The position numbers were made by a program, and so were the translations under genes. Below the pieces are notes generated by a model, which worked only from the letters and a program-made list of their open reading frames with translations, was not told the DNA's origin and searched no databases. Positions 52,067 through 61,300 of a stretch of DNA of 64,000 nucleotides are shown here, piece after piece; the stretch's first letter is position 1; every line of letters begins with the position of its first letter. The stretch is from an uncultured Duncaniella sp. (GTDB lineage Bacteria > Bacteroidota > Bacteroidia > Bacteroidales > Muribaculaceae): NCBI GenBank assembly GCA_910589485.1, contig CAJUSW010000004.1, positions 189,565-253,564 of the forward strand, written 5' to 3'.

Positions 52067-52468
52067 ATGCTTTCCAAAATGAATCAGTTTGAATCCCGCA
52101 TCAACGCCCTCCGCCTTAAGTACAAGGCCGAGCGCATCGAAATCCAACGTGCCTCCAACCGCCGGATCGGCCATCTCAACACAGCCATCGGCCTGGTCGC
52201 CTCTCCCGAGGCCCGCGAAGCCCTATGGGCCGAAAAGTCACGCATCAAGGAGGCCACACGCCAATCAATGGCCTACAACCGTATGCAATACCGGCAACAC
52301 CTCGAGGCCATCAACGATGAATACCGCGCCCACCTCGCCGCCAACCCCTCGCGCTGTGCCGTGCGCCGTGCCCTCCACATGATCTACCTCCACACTACAC
52401 AGGCCGGCAAGTCCGCCATCCATCTCAGTTTTGGCGACCGTTACAACGCAATCGTCGCATTCGCCTGA
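52067..52468 (+). CDS. hypothetical moron-type protein under RNA 2 (133 aa)
   Basis: Helical, very rich in Arg/Ala/Glu (RINALRLKYKAERIEIQRAS, WAEKSRIKEATRQSMAYNRM), probably coiled-coil for its first 100 residues. It is markedly GC-rich, with host-like codon use, unlike the AT-richer phage genes around it. Promoter, structured leader, gene and terminator form a self-contained unit, the layout of a moron. ATG 52067 overlaps the strand repeated from RNA 2; ATG 52079 is an alternative. No family recognised. Confidence 0.65.
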   Translation: MLSKMNQFESRINALRLKYKAERIEIQRASNRRIGHLNTAIGLVASPEAREALWAEKSRIKEATRQSMAYNRMQYRQHLEAINDEYRAHLAANPSRCAVRRALHMIYLHTTQAGKSAIHLSFGDRYNAIVAFA

Positions 52469-52489
52469 TCCTACCCGTCCAATGAACAT

Positions 52490-52528
52490 GAGCCGTCACA
52501 TCCCGCATGTGCCGGCTCTTTGTCTTTT
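52490..52528 (+). terminator. terminator after the moron-type gene
   Basis: GAGCCG-CACAT and ATGTG-CGGCTC form an 11-bp stem with a one-nucleotide mismatch, then TTTGTCTTTT. Confidence 0.8.
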
Positions 52529-52548
52529 ACCACCCATCAGCTATTGCC

Positions 52549-52556
52549 TAATTTTG
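52549..52556 (+). promoter_or_regulatory. -7 element of a leaderless late gene
   Basis: TAATTTTG followed by TGGCATGG; the ATG of the next gene begins 5 bp after the box, at the predicted transcription start. Confidence 0.6.
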
Positions 52557-52560
52557 TGGC

Positions 52561-53604
52561 ATGGCAACGATATCTATATCTTCTCCGCTTGATGATTATC
52601 CTCTGACTTCGCAGATTGGGGACATCTCAGCTCAGACCGACAGCTCCAAGGAGACTGTCTCGCTGCTTAATGCCGATTCCGGACATGTACTGTTTACTAC
52701 AACTCTTTACTCTTTCGACGGCACTGTTACTTTACATGATGCGGCCTCACTTATTGAGGAAGATATGCGCAATGCAGGCGTATCATTCCGAAATTACATG
52801 CTGACCATCGGAGATGCCTCGATAAAGATTAACCCGGTTTATTGTGAATGTGTCGCTCCAGACCTTAGCGTACATGATAGCTTTCTGACTACATTTCACT
52901 CTCAACGTGTTTATCCCGACTCCATGTATGTATTGAACTCTGTCCCCAACGAAGATGACGTATCATTGATCTGTCTCTTTAAGGAGTCTGATGGTTCTGT
53001 AGGCACGCATATCTTCCATGCTCACGCGAAGGCTTTCTCTTCAGGATGCGCCCGTGGCTCTTTTGCTGTGTTGCACGCTACTCTTAACAGAGCTCTGGGG
53101 CGGGATGTCGACATGATCGCTGTTACATTCCGCAATGGTCATCGCTCTAAGACTTATTATATCCTTCCTGGCTCTCCTGTCGTCCGCTTCTATTTCCGCA
53201 ACTGTTTCAATGCTTTTGACTATATGGATCTGCACGGTGCCATCAAGAAAAAAACAGCTGTTTCGCGTGAATTGGCTGTTTGCGCCGGCAGTGCATCGCA
53301 ATATGACCGGAAGATTAACCAGACTTTTGATTTTCAATCCGAGGGCCTTACCGAACAGGAGTCTCTCTCTATAGCTCAGATAGTATCTTCACATGAAGTC
53401 TACCTCACTGATGGCAATTCCTTTGAGCGGATACTCATTACTGATCACACTTGCGATATCGACAATAATGATGATTCATTGTGGACTGTCAAAATATCTT
53501 GGCGGTATAAAGATAACAGACCGCACCTCTCTAAAGAACAAATCTCCCACCTGCATATGGATGGAGGCATATTCACTAATGAATTTACTGAGCAATTTCT
53601 ATGA
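52561..53604 (+). CDS. phage virion-associated protein (347 aa)
   Basis: Beta-rich protein with no signal peptide; repeated sandwich-like strands (HVLFTTTLYSFDGTVTLHDA, SKTYYILPGSPVVRFYFRNC). It precedes the portal gene and is predicted to be translated from a leaderless mRNA. It is probably a tail or neck component; no family is recognised. Confidence 0.6.
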   Translation: MATISISSPLDDYPLTSQIGDISAQTDSSKETVSLLNADSGHVLFTTTLYSFDGTVTLHDAASLIEEDMRNAGVSFRNYMLTIGDASIKINPVYCECVAPDLSVHDSFLTTFHSQRVYPDSMYVLNSVPNEDDVSLICLFKESDGSVGTHIFHAHAKAFSSGCARGSFAVLHATLNRALGRDVDMIAVTFRNGHRSKTYYILPGSPVVRFYFRNCFNAFDYMDLHGAIKKKTAVSRELAVCAGSASQYDRKINQTFDFQSEGLTEQESLSIAQIVSSHEVYLTDGNSFERILITDHTCDIDNNDDSLWTVKISWRYKDNRPHLSKEQISHLHMDGGIFTNEFTEQFL

Positions 53605-53834
53605 CTTCTATACATATATCTCAGGCAAGGGCGATGCTTGATCGTGGTACTCCGGTCGATCTCGTAGTTGTAAAGCTCCGTGATGGATCTCTTATTGAAT
53701 ATAAGAACGCTGTTTCACTCCGATATGACTTCTACAAGGGAACAAGATCCATAAAACTGCTGGCAAGTCATGAGATCCGTACTATACACGACGTTTGCAT
53801 CATCCAGATTAATGACTTTGAAGTTTTCCTCTAA
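53601..53834 (+). CDS. hypothetical phage protein (77 aa)
   Basis: Overlaps the previous gene by ATGA. Beta-rich (VDLVVVKLRDGSLIEYKNAV). It probably belongs to the same structural operon; function unknown. Confidence 0.6.
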   Translation: MTSIHISQARAMLDRGTPVDLVVVKLRDGSLIEYKNAVSLRYDFYKGTRSIKLLASHEIRTIHDVCIIQINDFEVFL

Positions 53835-53855
53835 TCCAATTCCACTCTCTCCAAA

Positions 53856-55244
53856 ATGAAGAAGAAAGCAATTCCACTTCGTGATGAATTCACTGATTTT
53901 TTTGCCGTTGAACGTATTCCCGGGCAAAAGGCCTCTGCTGTATTCATCACAAAAAACCGTCAGACTTTCCGAGAGGATGTCGATGGTCTGCGCCATATAC
54001 TTCCTGATGGGACAGAATACATTCCGTGGGGCACGGATGACCAGATACCTTATGATCTTATCGACCTCATTGAAGGGGATGAGACTCTCGCCACCTGTCA
54101 GATTTTCAACGCCGAAGTCTGTTACGGAAGTGGCTTGAAGTATTGCACCGAGGATGCCGATGCCTCTGTAAGGTCTGATGTTGAGCAGTTCCTTCTCGAT
54201 AATCCCATGCCAGATTATTTCCTGGGAGTATGTCAGGATCTGAAGCATTTCAATTTTGCGATATCTGTTATTGATCTTAATGCTGACGGTGACAAGATTG
54301 TCGGTCTGCAACGGAAAGAGGCTTGCTATTGTCGCTTTTCTCCGGCAGACTCGTTCGGTCGGATATCCTATGTCCTATATGGACCTTTCAGAAATCCTAA
54401 ACCCGATGATGTCTTTGAGAAAATACCGCTACTTGACCCCCATTCTCCATGGAAAGACTTGGAAATGCGCATTGGACAACGTACTCGACCGGATGGGACT
54501 ATTGCTGATTCCAAGGAGCGTAAATTTGCCATCATCACTAAATTCCCCGGTGTCGATTCTCTTTACTATCCGATCCCGCACTATGCCTCACTTTTCCGTG
54601 GTGCCTGGTATGACATTAAGCGTCTGATTGGTGTGGCCAAGCTCTCAAAGCTCAAGAACTCGGCCCCCATCAAGTATGTGGTAGAAGTATCGCAACGCTA
54701 TTGGGATAATATTTTTCAGGAACAGCGGACGCTTGATCCTAAGGAGCGTCAGAAGATTGTCAATCAGCGAAAGCGGGAGATGATGCGGTTCCTCACTACT
54801 ACGGAAAATACCGGCTCTATCCTTTTCACCGGAAAATCCCTGTCCGTCGATGGAAAGAATGAAAACGCGGATATCACAGTTACTTCAATCGACTCAAAGA
54901 CCAAAGAGGGTGGCGACTGGGAAAGCGATATCGCCGAAGCCATCAATATGATCTGCTTTACCATGAGGGTGCACTCAAACCTTGTAGGTTCAGTGCCTGG
55001 TAAAGCTCAGACAAATAACTCCGGCTCTGATAAACGTGAGCTTTATACCATCGCTCAGGCTTTGCAAAAGCCTTACCACGATATTCTGTTTCAGGTGCAT
55101 GACATTATCATCCGGTTCAATGGATGGAAGGGCGTTCATCCTGAATGCCCGTTTATTCAGCTCACAACTCTCGACGAACATCAGGACGCTAAGGAAGTGA
55201 CACTTAACAAAAATAAAGACAATGGAAAAACTGATAACGTCTGA
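53856..55244 (+). CDS. putative portal protein
   Basis: 462 aa. Features expected of portals: an N-terminal DQIPYDLIDLIEGDETLATC segment, central GAWYDIKRLIGVAKLSKLKN with long helices (YWDNIFQEQRTLDPKERQKI), an AINMICFTMRVHSNLVG motif and a C-terminal helical region. Its size and its place ahead of connector genes fit. Portals form the 12-fold ring through which DNA enters the head. That it lies 5 kb downstream of the terminase, beyond lysis and hic genes, is unusual. Confidence 0.72.
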   Translation: MKKKAIPLRDEFTDFFAVERIPGQKASAVFITKNRQTFREDVDGLRHILPDGTEYIPWGTDDQIPYDLIDLIEGDETLATCQIFNAEVCYGSGLKYCTEDADASVRSDVEQFLLDNPMPDYFLGVCQDLKHFNFAISVIDLNADGDKIVGLQRKEACYCRFSPADSFGRISYVLYGPFRNPKPDDVFEKIPLLDPHSPWKDLEMRIGQRTRPDGTIADSKERKFAIITKFPGVDSLYYPIPHYASLFRGAWYDIKRLIGVAKLSKLKNSAPIKYVVEVSQRYWDNIFQEQRTLDPKERQKIVNQRKREMMRFLTTTENTGSILFTGKSLSVDGKNENADITVTSIDSKTKEGGDWESDIAEAINMICFTMRVHSNLVGSVPGKAQTNNSGSDKRELYTIAQALQKPYHDILFQVHDIIIRFNGWKGVHPECPFIQLTTLDEHQDAKEVTLNKNKDNGKTDNV

Positions 55245-56073
55245 TGAGCAACTACGAAAATACATCCCTAATGTATTGGACACTGTCGAGGGTGAAGTAC
55301 CGCTCTTTGACAAGCTGTCTCCATTCCTTGTACAACAGCAAATGTGGCTTGAGTCTGAGATCCTCGGCTCTGATGATCTGCCTGTCGGCTCGTGGCTTCC
55401 GGTCGCCCGGCGCTTGATCGCTCTCCGGGCATTCGCTGATGCCATCCCTTCTCTTGACATTGTGCTCTCTCCAAACGGCTTTGCCGTTGTCAGCACTTCT
55501 GAGATGGCTCCGGCATCAAAGGAACGTGTCGAGAGACTTGTCGCCTCCCTCCGTTCTACTTCGGATGAATGTCTATGCCTGCTTGTCGATAACCTCAAAG
55601 TTTTCAGACCTTGGCTCGAGACTCAAAATGGCATATTCTTTACCGGATCTCTTATCCGCTCTTTACAGGATGTCAAACGATGGCATCGCTCTGATGACCT
55701 TTTGGCCACATACGACAAGGTCTATGGCCTCGCCCGACAGTTTGAGGTTGAATCGGCTAATTCTTATCTCGGATCTGCGCTCATTCATCAAATGATTTCA
55801 TTCGCACATAATCCGAATATGAGTGATGACCTTGGACTTGAGTGTGCTGTACTATTGCCGCTGTTGCGCAATGCGGAGAACCGGTGGATTGATGTACATG
55901 TGCGCGATCAGAAACACAAGTGCCCTGATACGCATGAGCTGTGGCATCTTTTATCTCCGGTCATTGACTGTATTAAGCGCTTGCCAAGGATATTCCGCGA
56001 AATATGGGGTCCCGAAATGGGCGAGGCTCTTGAACCATTTAATAATAACATTCCCGGTGCATACTTTTTCTGA
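55222..56073 (+). CDS. DUF6712-like phage connector protein
   Basis: 283 aa. N-terminal ITSDEQLRKYIPNVLDTVEG is characteristic of a protein family (DUF6712 type) found after portals in Bacteroidetes phages. Helical, with WLPVARRLIALRAFADAIPS. Overlaps the portal gene by 23 bp. Likely a head-tail connector; family function is not established. Confidence 0.68.
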   Translation: MEKLITSDEQLRKYIPNVLDTVEGEVPLFDKLSPFLVQQQMWLESEILGSDDLPVGSWLPVARRLIALRAFADAIPSLDIVLSPNGFAVVSTSEMAPASKERVERLVASLRSTSDECLCLLVDNLKVFRPWLETQNGIFFTGSLIRSLQDVKRWHRSDDLLATYDKVYGLARQFEVESANSYLGSALIHQMISFAHNPNMSDDLGLECAVLLPLLRNAENRWIDVHVRDQKHKCPDTHELWHLLSPVIDCIKRLPRIFREIWGPEMGEALEPFNNNIPGAYFF

Positions 56074-56855
56074 TGAATATTGATATAACTGTTCCTGACT
56101 CTTGGTCTGCTCTTACTCAGAGTCAGCTTGTTTTCCTTTTTAAGACCATTATGAACGTTCAGAAAATAAACGAGTCTGAACGTTATCTCTCCCTCGAGGA
56201 CTACTCGGCGCAGACTCGCGCCTCGATAGCTACTTACTGCCTTTTCAGGTGGTCCGGCCTTAAAGTCATAACTCCCTATGGTGATGGTTTCCTTCTGAAA
56301 TACAAGAAAACCACCTTTAAGATATCTGCTGAACAGCTTGCCGCTGCTCTTGTATCTCTTGATTGGATTAAAGAACCGCCGTCTATACCTGTACGTCTTG
56401 AGAGAATTGGCAAAGGCCGGGCGGTCAATGCAGATCTCTCCGGCTTTCCCTTTGAGTCTTATCTGGCCTGTGAGAATTTGTGGCAAGGTTATCAGATCAC
56501 ACATAATGATGACCTGCTTAGGCAAATGGCGGAACTGCTGTACCAAAAAGAGGGCATTGCTCCGGCTGAATATGAACTGTTGGGAGTATTCTACTGGTGG
56601 GCCTCGGTTAAAACATATTTCTCCTCGCTGTTCCCTAATTTCTTCAGGCCTGTCGGCTCGGCAGATTCTGGTCCTGCTCCTGATTATGACTCTCTGCGCC
56701 GGAGCGTTGATGCTCAGATCCGCGCCTTGACCAAAGGCGACGTCTCTAAAGAGTCCCAGATCCTCGCTTTGGACGTATGGCGTGCGCTTACAGAGCTTGA
56801 CGCTCAGGCACACGAATTCGAGGAACTTAATAAAAAATTCGCTAAAAAATCTTGA
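56073..56855 (+). CDS. hypothetical phage structural protein (260 aa)
   Basis: Begins at the stop codon of the preceding gene (1-bp overlap). Mixed helices; SWSALTQSQLVFLFKTIMNV near the N-terminus is typical of a small head-completion family, and the C-terminal part (SQILALDVWRALTELDAQAH) is helical. No family name assigned. Confidence 0.6.
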   Translation: MNIDITVPDSWSALTQSQLVFLFKTIMNVQKINESERYLSLEDYSAQTRASIATYCLFRWSGLKVITPYGDGFLLKYKKTTFKISAEQLAAALVSLDWIKEPPSIPVRLERIGKGRAVNADLSGFPFESYLACENLWQGYQITHNDDLLRQMAELLYQKEGIAPAEYELLGVFYWWASVKTYFSSLFPNFFRPVGSADSGPAPDYDSLRRSVDAQIRALTKGDVSKESQILALDVWRALTELDAQAHEFEELNKKFAKKS

Positions 56856-56856
56856 C

Positions 56857-57354
56857 ATGGAAACCCCTAATTTTAATTGGGACTCAACCGATTTCTTTGA
56901 GAAGTTGACTTTGAGCAACAAGTTCGCTCATGCTCTCAACTTCCGGTTCTGCCGTGTTTCAGGTCTCGAGGGCTTTCAGGACGCTATATCCGACTTTAAA
57001 TCTCGAGTTCCGTTTGTCGCTGCATCGGATATATCTCAAGGAGTCTTATATACCGACAACTCGCCACATACCGAACGGGTCAAGACCGTTTTTATAGCGT
57101 TCCCTCATGCCATAAATGACATGAAAGCCCGGGAGGTGGCTATGGATAAGATCCGCGAACTTTTCCGGCAGTTCATGTCGCGTCTTATCCTTGAAAAGAC
57201 TCTGCTGGAGGAACATTGTATTTACCTCGATGATCGTATTGCGCTCACCGAGATTGACAGGTACACATTCTCCGGAATGGCGGCTGCATACTTCCAACTT
57301 AAAGTATCGACTTATACTGACCTCAGATTTAATCCGGACGAATGGCAAGAGTAG
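56857..57354 (+). CDS. phage head-tail joining type protein (165 aa)
   Basis: From ATG 56857, 1 bp after the previous stop. Alpha/beta, NFRFCRVSGLEGFQDAISDF and VKTVFIAFPHAINDMKAREV. Size and order match tail-completion or terminator proteins that follow connectors. Function inferred from position only. Confidence 0.55.
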   Translation: METPNFNWDSTDFFEKLTLSNKFAHALNFRFCRVSGLEGFQDAISDFKSRVPFVAASDISQGVLYTDNSPHTERVKTVFIAFPHAINDMKAREVAMDKIRELFRQFMSRLILEKTLLEEHCIYLDDRIALTEIDRYTFSGMAAAYFQLKVSTYTDLRFNPDEWQE

Positions 57355-57812
57355 ACCAGCAGTCGGTCATCGACCAACGCAAAAAATATGTCGAGTCCTG
57401 GAATAAAACGATGATTGATATTTGGCAGGAACGTATCTATAAACTCAAGGTCATAAATACTTCTGCGCTCTGGGAATCTCCGATTTCTTTAGGCATCCGT
57501 GCCGATGGGCGTTTCTATGATATTACGCTATCTCAAAAGTTCCTTGAATATGGTATTTGGCAGGATCTTGGCGTGGGACGAGAACTCCGTCATGGCGATT
57601 ATAACCATAATCAGGCGCATATCGAAAAAAACGGTCGTATCCGTGAACCTCGACGATGGTTTTCTATCAAATATTTTTCTTCCGTGATGGCTCTGCGCGA
57701 TTTTATGGCTGATTCGCTCGGTGATGAATTTAAATCAATGTTCTGCGCTTCCCTTGATCCTGACATTGCCAAACGACGATCTTCTTTTTATAGACGCAAC
57801 GGTTATCGTTAA
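57342..57812 (+). CDS. HK97 gp10-like tail completion protein (156 aa)
   Basis: Helical N-terminus (YVESWNKTMIDIWQERIYKL), a beta core with FYDITLSQKFLEYGIWQDLG, and a basic C-terminus (KRRSSFYRRNGYR). It resembles phage proteins of the gp10 group in length and in the central Y-G-x-W turn region. Overlaps the preceding gene by 13 bp. Moderate certainty. Confidence 0.55.
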   Translation: MARVDQQSVIDQRKKYVESWNKTMIDIWQERIYKLKVINTSALWESPISLGIRADGRFYDITLSQKFLEYGIWQDLGVGRELRHGDYNHNQAHIEKNGRIREPRRWFSIKYFSSVMALRDFMADSLGDEFKSMFCASLDPDIAKRRSSFYRRNGYR

Positions 57813-57869
57813 ATGTCTTTTACCGGCTGCCCTGTCCTCTCTATCTTTGAACAAACAACTTTACTCTCG

Positions 57870-58154
57870 ATGACTGATTTTACCTCTCTCCAATCTAAAG
57901 TCAACTCTCTAAAAGCGCTCATCGCTAAAGACAGTATATCTCCTGTTTACCTCGGGGGCATACTGGATGACATCATTCAGGCATTATCTCCTATAGCGTC
58001 ATTTGATGACATATCTGAAGACCTTAAGACTATCCGAGAGAAACTGACACTCCTCATCCCACAGCGCATCGATTCGGAGGAGGAGCTTGACCGGATGCTC
58101 GAGGCCGGGGAATGTGAGCCCGGCAGAATCTATTACACCGAGGAGGAGTCGTAA
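57870..58154 (+). CDS. small phage tail-region protein (94 aa)
   Basis: MTDFTSLQSKVNSLKALIAK then DSISPVYLGGILDDIIQALS is a pattern seen in short proteins ahead of Bacteroidetes phage tail fibres. It probably trimerises through its helices. An in-frame ATG at 57813, directly after the upstream stop, would add 19 residues; 57870 is preferred because it has the CT-rich leader common to these late genes. Confidence 0.6.
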   Translation: MTDFTSLQSKVNSLKALIAKDSISPVYLGGILDDIIQALSPIASFDDISEDLKTIREKLTLLIPQRIDSEEELDRMLEAGECEPGRIYYTEEES

Positions 58155-58156
58155 TC

Positions 58157-58339
58157 ATGGCGCTTGCAATCGGTGGAAAGAAGATAGGCCGGCTTGCCAT
58201 AGGGGGCAAGGCTGTGAGCCGTCTGGTGTATGCCGGGCGTGTGATATACTCGGCTGTCCGGGCCTGCATTGCCGGCGGATGGTGGCAGCACGGCCACGGC
58301 TGGCAACATGGTACAGGATGGGGAGAGCGCCGAAGATAG
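58157..58339 (+). CDS. small repeat-containing phage protein (60 aa)
   Basis: Contains imperfect repeats IGGKKIGRL, IGGKAVSRL and YAGRVIYSA, and a Trp/Gly/His-rich end (GGWWQHGHGWQHGTGW). Such short IGGK/YAGR repeat proteins precede tail-fibre genes in Bacteroidetes phages. From here rightwards base composition turns GC-rich. Confidence 0.65.
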   Translation: MALAIGGKKIGRLAIGGKAVSRLVYAGRVIYSAVRACIAGGWWQHGHGWQHGTGWGERRR

Positions 58340-58369
58340 TCAACGAATCAAATCCAAAAACAAACATAC

Positions 58370-61300
58370 ATGGCAAAGAAACTTGATGTCATAAAAAGAG
58401 CAATTTCGAGCCTCGATGAGGCATGGAGCCACGATAGCGAAGGCTGGTGCCACGACATTGAGGACATTGAGAACTTTCTCAAGTCTGTCATAAAGCAGCT
58501 TCGCACCGATATAGAGGCTCACGGGGGAAACAAGGTGGGGTGCATAGAGCAGTACCCGGGTGAGGACGGCATGATCTACATCCGCGTGTTCGCCGACGAC
58601 GCTTGCAAGGAAGCATGGGAGGCGGACCCCACGGCCAACGCCAAACTCCTGCTCGGACAGCTCAGCTTCAAGGTGAGCGACGCCGGAGGCGACGAGTACA
58701 CGCTGGCCACCCGCATAACCCGCCTGCCGGTATCTCCGGCGGTGAAGGGTTCAGCCAATGAACTCGCCTTCTCCTACAACTCCTACTACGGGGGCGACCC
58801 TACCAACCTCGACACCGAGAACGGCACGGCCACCGTGAGCGTCAACGGCACGGAGATCGCGGCACTGGGCCTCACGCTCCGCCCCGGCAACGACTACACC
58901 CTTGACCTCGGCCCCTATCTCAATGCCGAGCAGAACAGCGTGACGCTCACGGTGGCCAACGCCCACGGCAAGCGCAGGACTTTCAACATTTCGGTGCAGA
59001 CGGTGGAGCTGAGCATAGGTTTCGGCGGGAGCTTCGACGAGACGGCCCTCAGGGGCGCGGACTGGGAGCTCCCGGTGACGTGCAACGGCGTGGAGGCGCA
59101 GGTGCACCTGCTGATCGACGGCACGGAGCGAGCCGTGGCCTCGGTGCATAACTCCTCGGTGACATTCCGCGTCGACAGCGACGGGGCGCTCAATGCCGGG
59201 GCGCACACCCTTGAGGTGTATGCCGAGAACGCGGCCTTCGCCCTGCGCACGCCCACTGCCACCGCCCGCTTCATCAAAGGCGGACTATACGTCCCGACAA
59301 TCTGCATAGGCAAGGACGCGGATCAGGAGGCGAAGCTCTACGCCACGGCCTCGGTCCCTTACTTCTTCCACTACCCCACGGCTACGGCGGGCACGGAGGT
59401 TAAGATAACTGCCCGTGTGATCGGTGCCGACGGAGGGGTGCTACGCAGTGGCATAAGCCAGACGGTGGTCATGCCGAGGGACGGCGAGAGCGGACTGCAG
59501 ACGCTTCACCTCGCACTCAGCGAGGCTTCATATCTCCAGAGCGGGAACATACGCGTGGAGCTGACATGCGGCACCGCCACGGCCACGCACACCATACGCG
59601 TCACCGATCCCGGCGTCAACCTCTCTCCGGCGGCTGAATGTAAGATCCATCTTTCGGCGGCCGGAAGGAGCAATACCGATTCGGACGCGCAGGACTGGAA
59701 GAGCGAGTACCAGGGGCAGACGACTTGCAGCGTGGAGCGGTCGGCCAACTTCCGGCTGGCCGGAGGCGCGGGCTTCACGGGCGGTTCATTCATGATACCC
59801 GCCGGACGGAGGATCACCCTGCGCGGCTCACAGCCTTTCGGCAGGGACTTCGGCGCCAATGCCCCCGGAGTGGGCGACCGCACGGGCAAGACAATCGAAT
59901 TTGAGTTCGCCACGCGCAACTGCACGGACTCCTCGGCCAAGGTGATAGAATGTCTCAACGGAGGCACCGGCTTCACCATCCGTGCCGACGGCATGGAGCT
60001 GCACACCACTGCCGGAAGCGTCCGCACGATATGGGACGACGAGACCCGCCTGCGCGTGGGCATAGTGATCGAGGGCACCACCCGCCACTGCGTCAACAAG
60101 ACAGTGAGCGGGCAGACGGAGCTGGACGCCAATATCGGGTACATATACGTCAACGGCGTGCCGGTGCGCATCATGGACTATCAGCGCGCCTCATGGAAGC
60201 AGGGCGCACCGCAGGACATAGTGATCGGCTCGGACGAGTGCGACGTGGAGCTGTACTCGGTGCGCGTCTACGACAAGGCCCTCTCCACGGCGCAGATGAT
60301 AGGCAACTATGCCTACGACACCCCGGACGCCGACGAGAAGATAGCAATAGCCCGGCGCAACGACATACTGAACTCATACGGAGAGGTAGACTTCGCCAAG
60401 GTGCGCGAGGCGCTCCCCTCCACCCCCTACAAGATATGGGAGATCGCCAAGATGCCCACCGGAAAGAAGGACTGGCAGAAGGCGTCGACGGAGTTTGTGA
60501 ATCCCGGGTGGGACCCCTCGGAGGATAATCTGGCAAACGCATCGTTCGTATGCACTGACCATGACATCGCACTCGACGGCACCTCGTCCCTGAGTTATCC
60601 GGATCCATACAAGAACTGGGCCAACAGATACGGCAAGGGACGGTGGAGCGTCACCGTGGGGGACAAGGTGATAACGATAACCGGATATTCCATCACGGAC
60701 GGTATCGACGGGGAGGAGACGGAGTTTGTCGACAAAGTGAACTTCGCATCCTCGGAGGGCATCTTCAATATCCTCGCGGCCAATGCCTATCAGCACATAC
60801 TCTTAGGCGTGGCCAATACCTACCCTTCGGTGCTCACCCCCATGCAGGCCTCGCAACAGTCGGTCGGCGACATTACTTATCGCCAGAGTCTGAGCGGTTA
60901 TCCCGAGATAGGATGGCTCAGGGAGTACAACAACGGCGTGCCGGCGGTGCGTTTCCTCTCGGTCTACAACTTCGTGAACAACAAATACAGCGGAAGCCCC
61001 TACGGAGCCACCGTGGCCAACAGCACGGAGATGTGGGAGGTGGAGGACAACATCAACTTCTTCATGGAGGAGTGCCCCGAGGGGGAGTGGAAGGACGGGG
61101 CATGGTCGGACCTGCTCTCCACGCTCTACTATGCCCGCTACCCCAAGACCACCGGCGGAGCCGACACCGGAAAGGCCCCGAACGCCGAGGGGGTGGCGGC
61201 CGCCAACTCCCAGAGCCGGCACCTGCGGGCCTTCCACAATTTCATACAGGGGTGCAATCCCGCCGTGGCTGACCGCTACAAGGCGAAGAACGGCGAGTAC

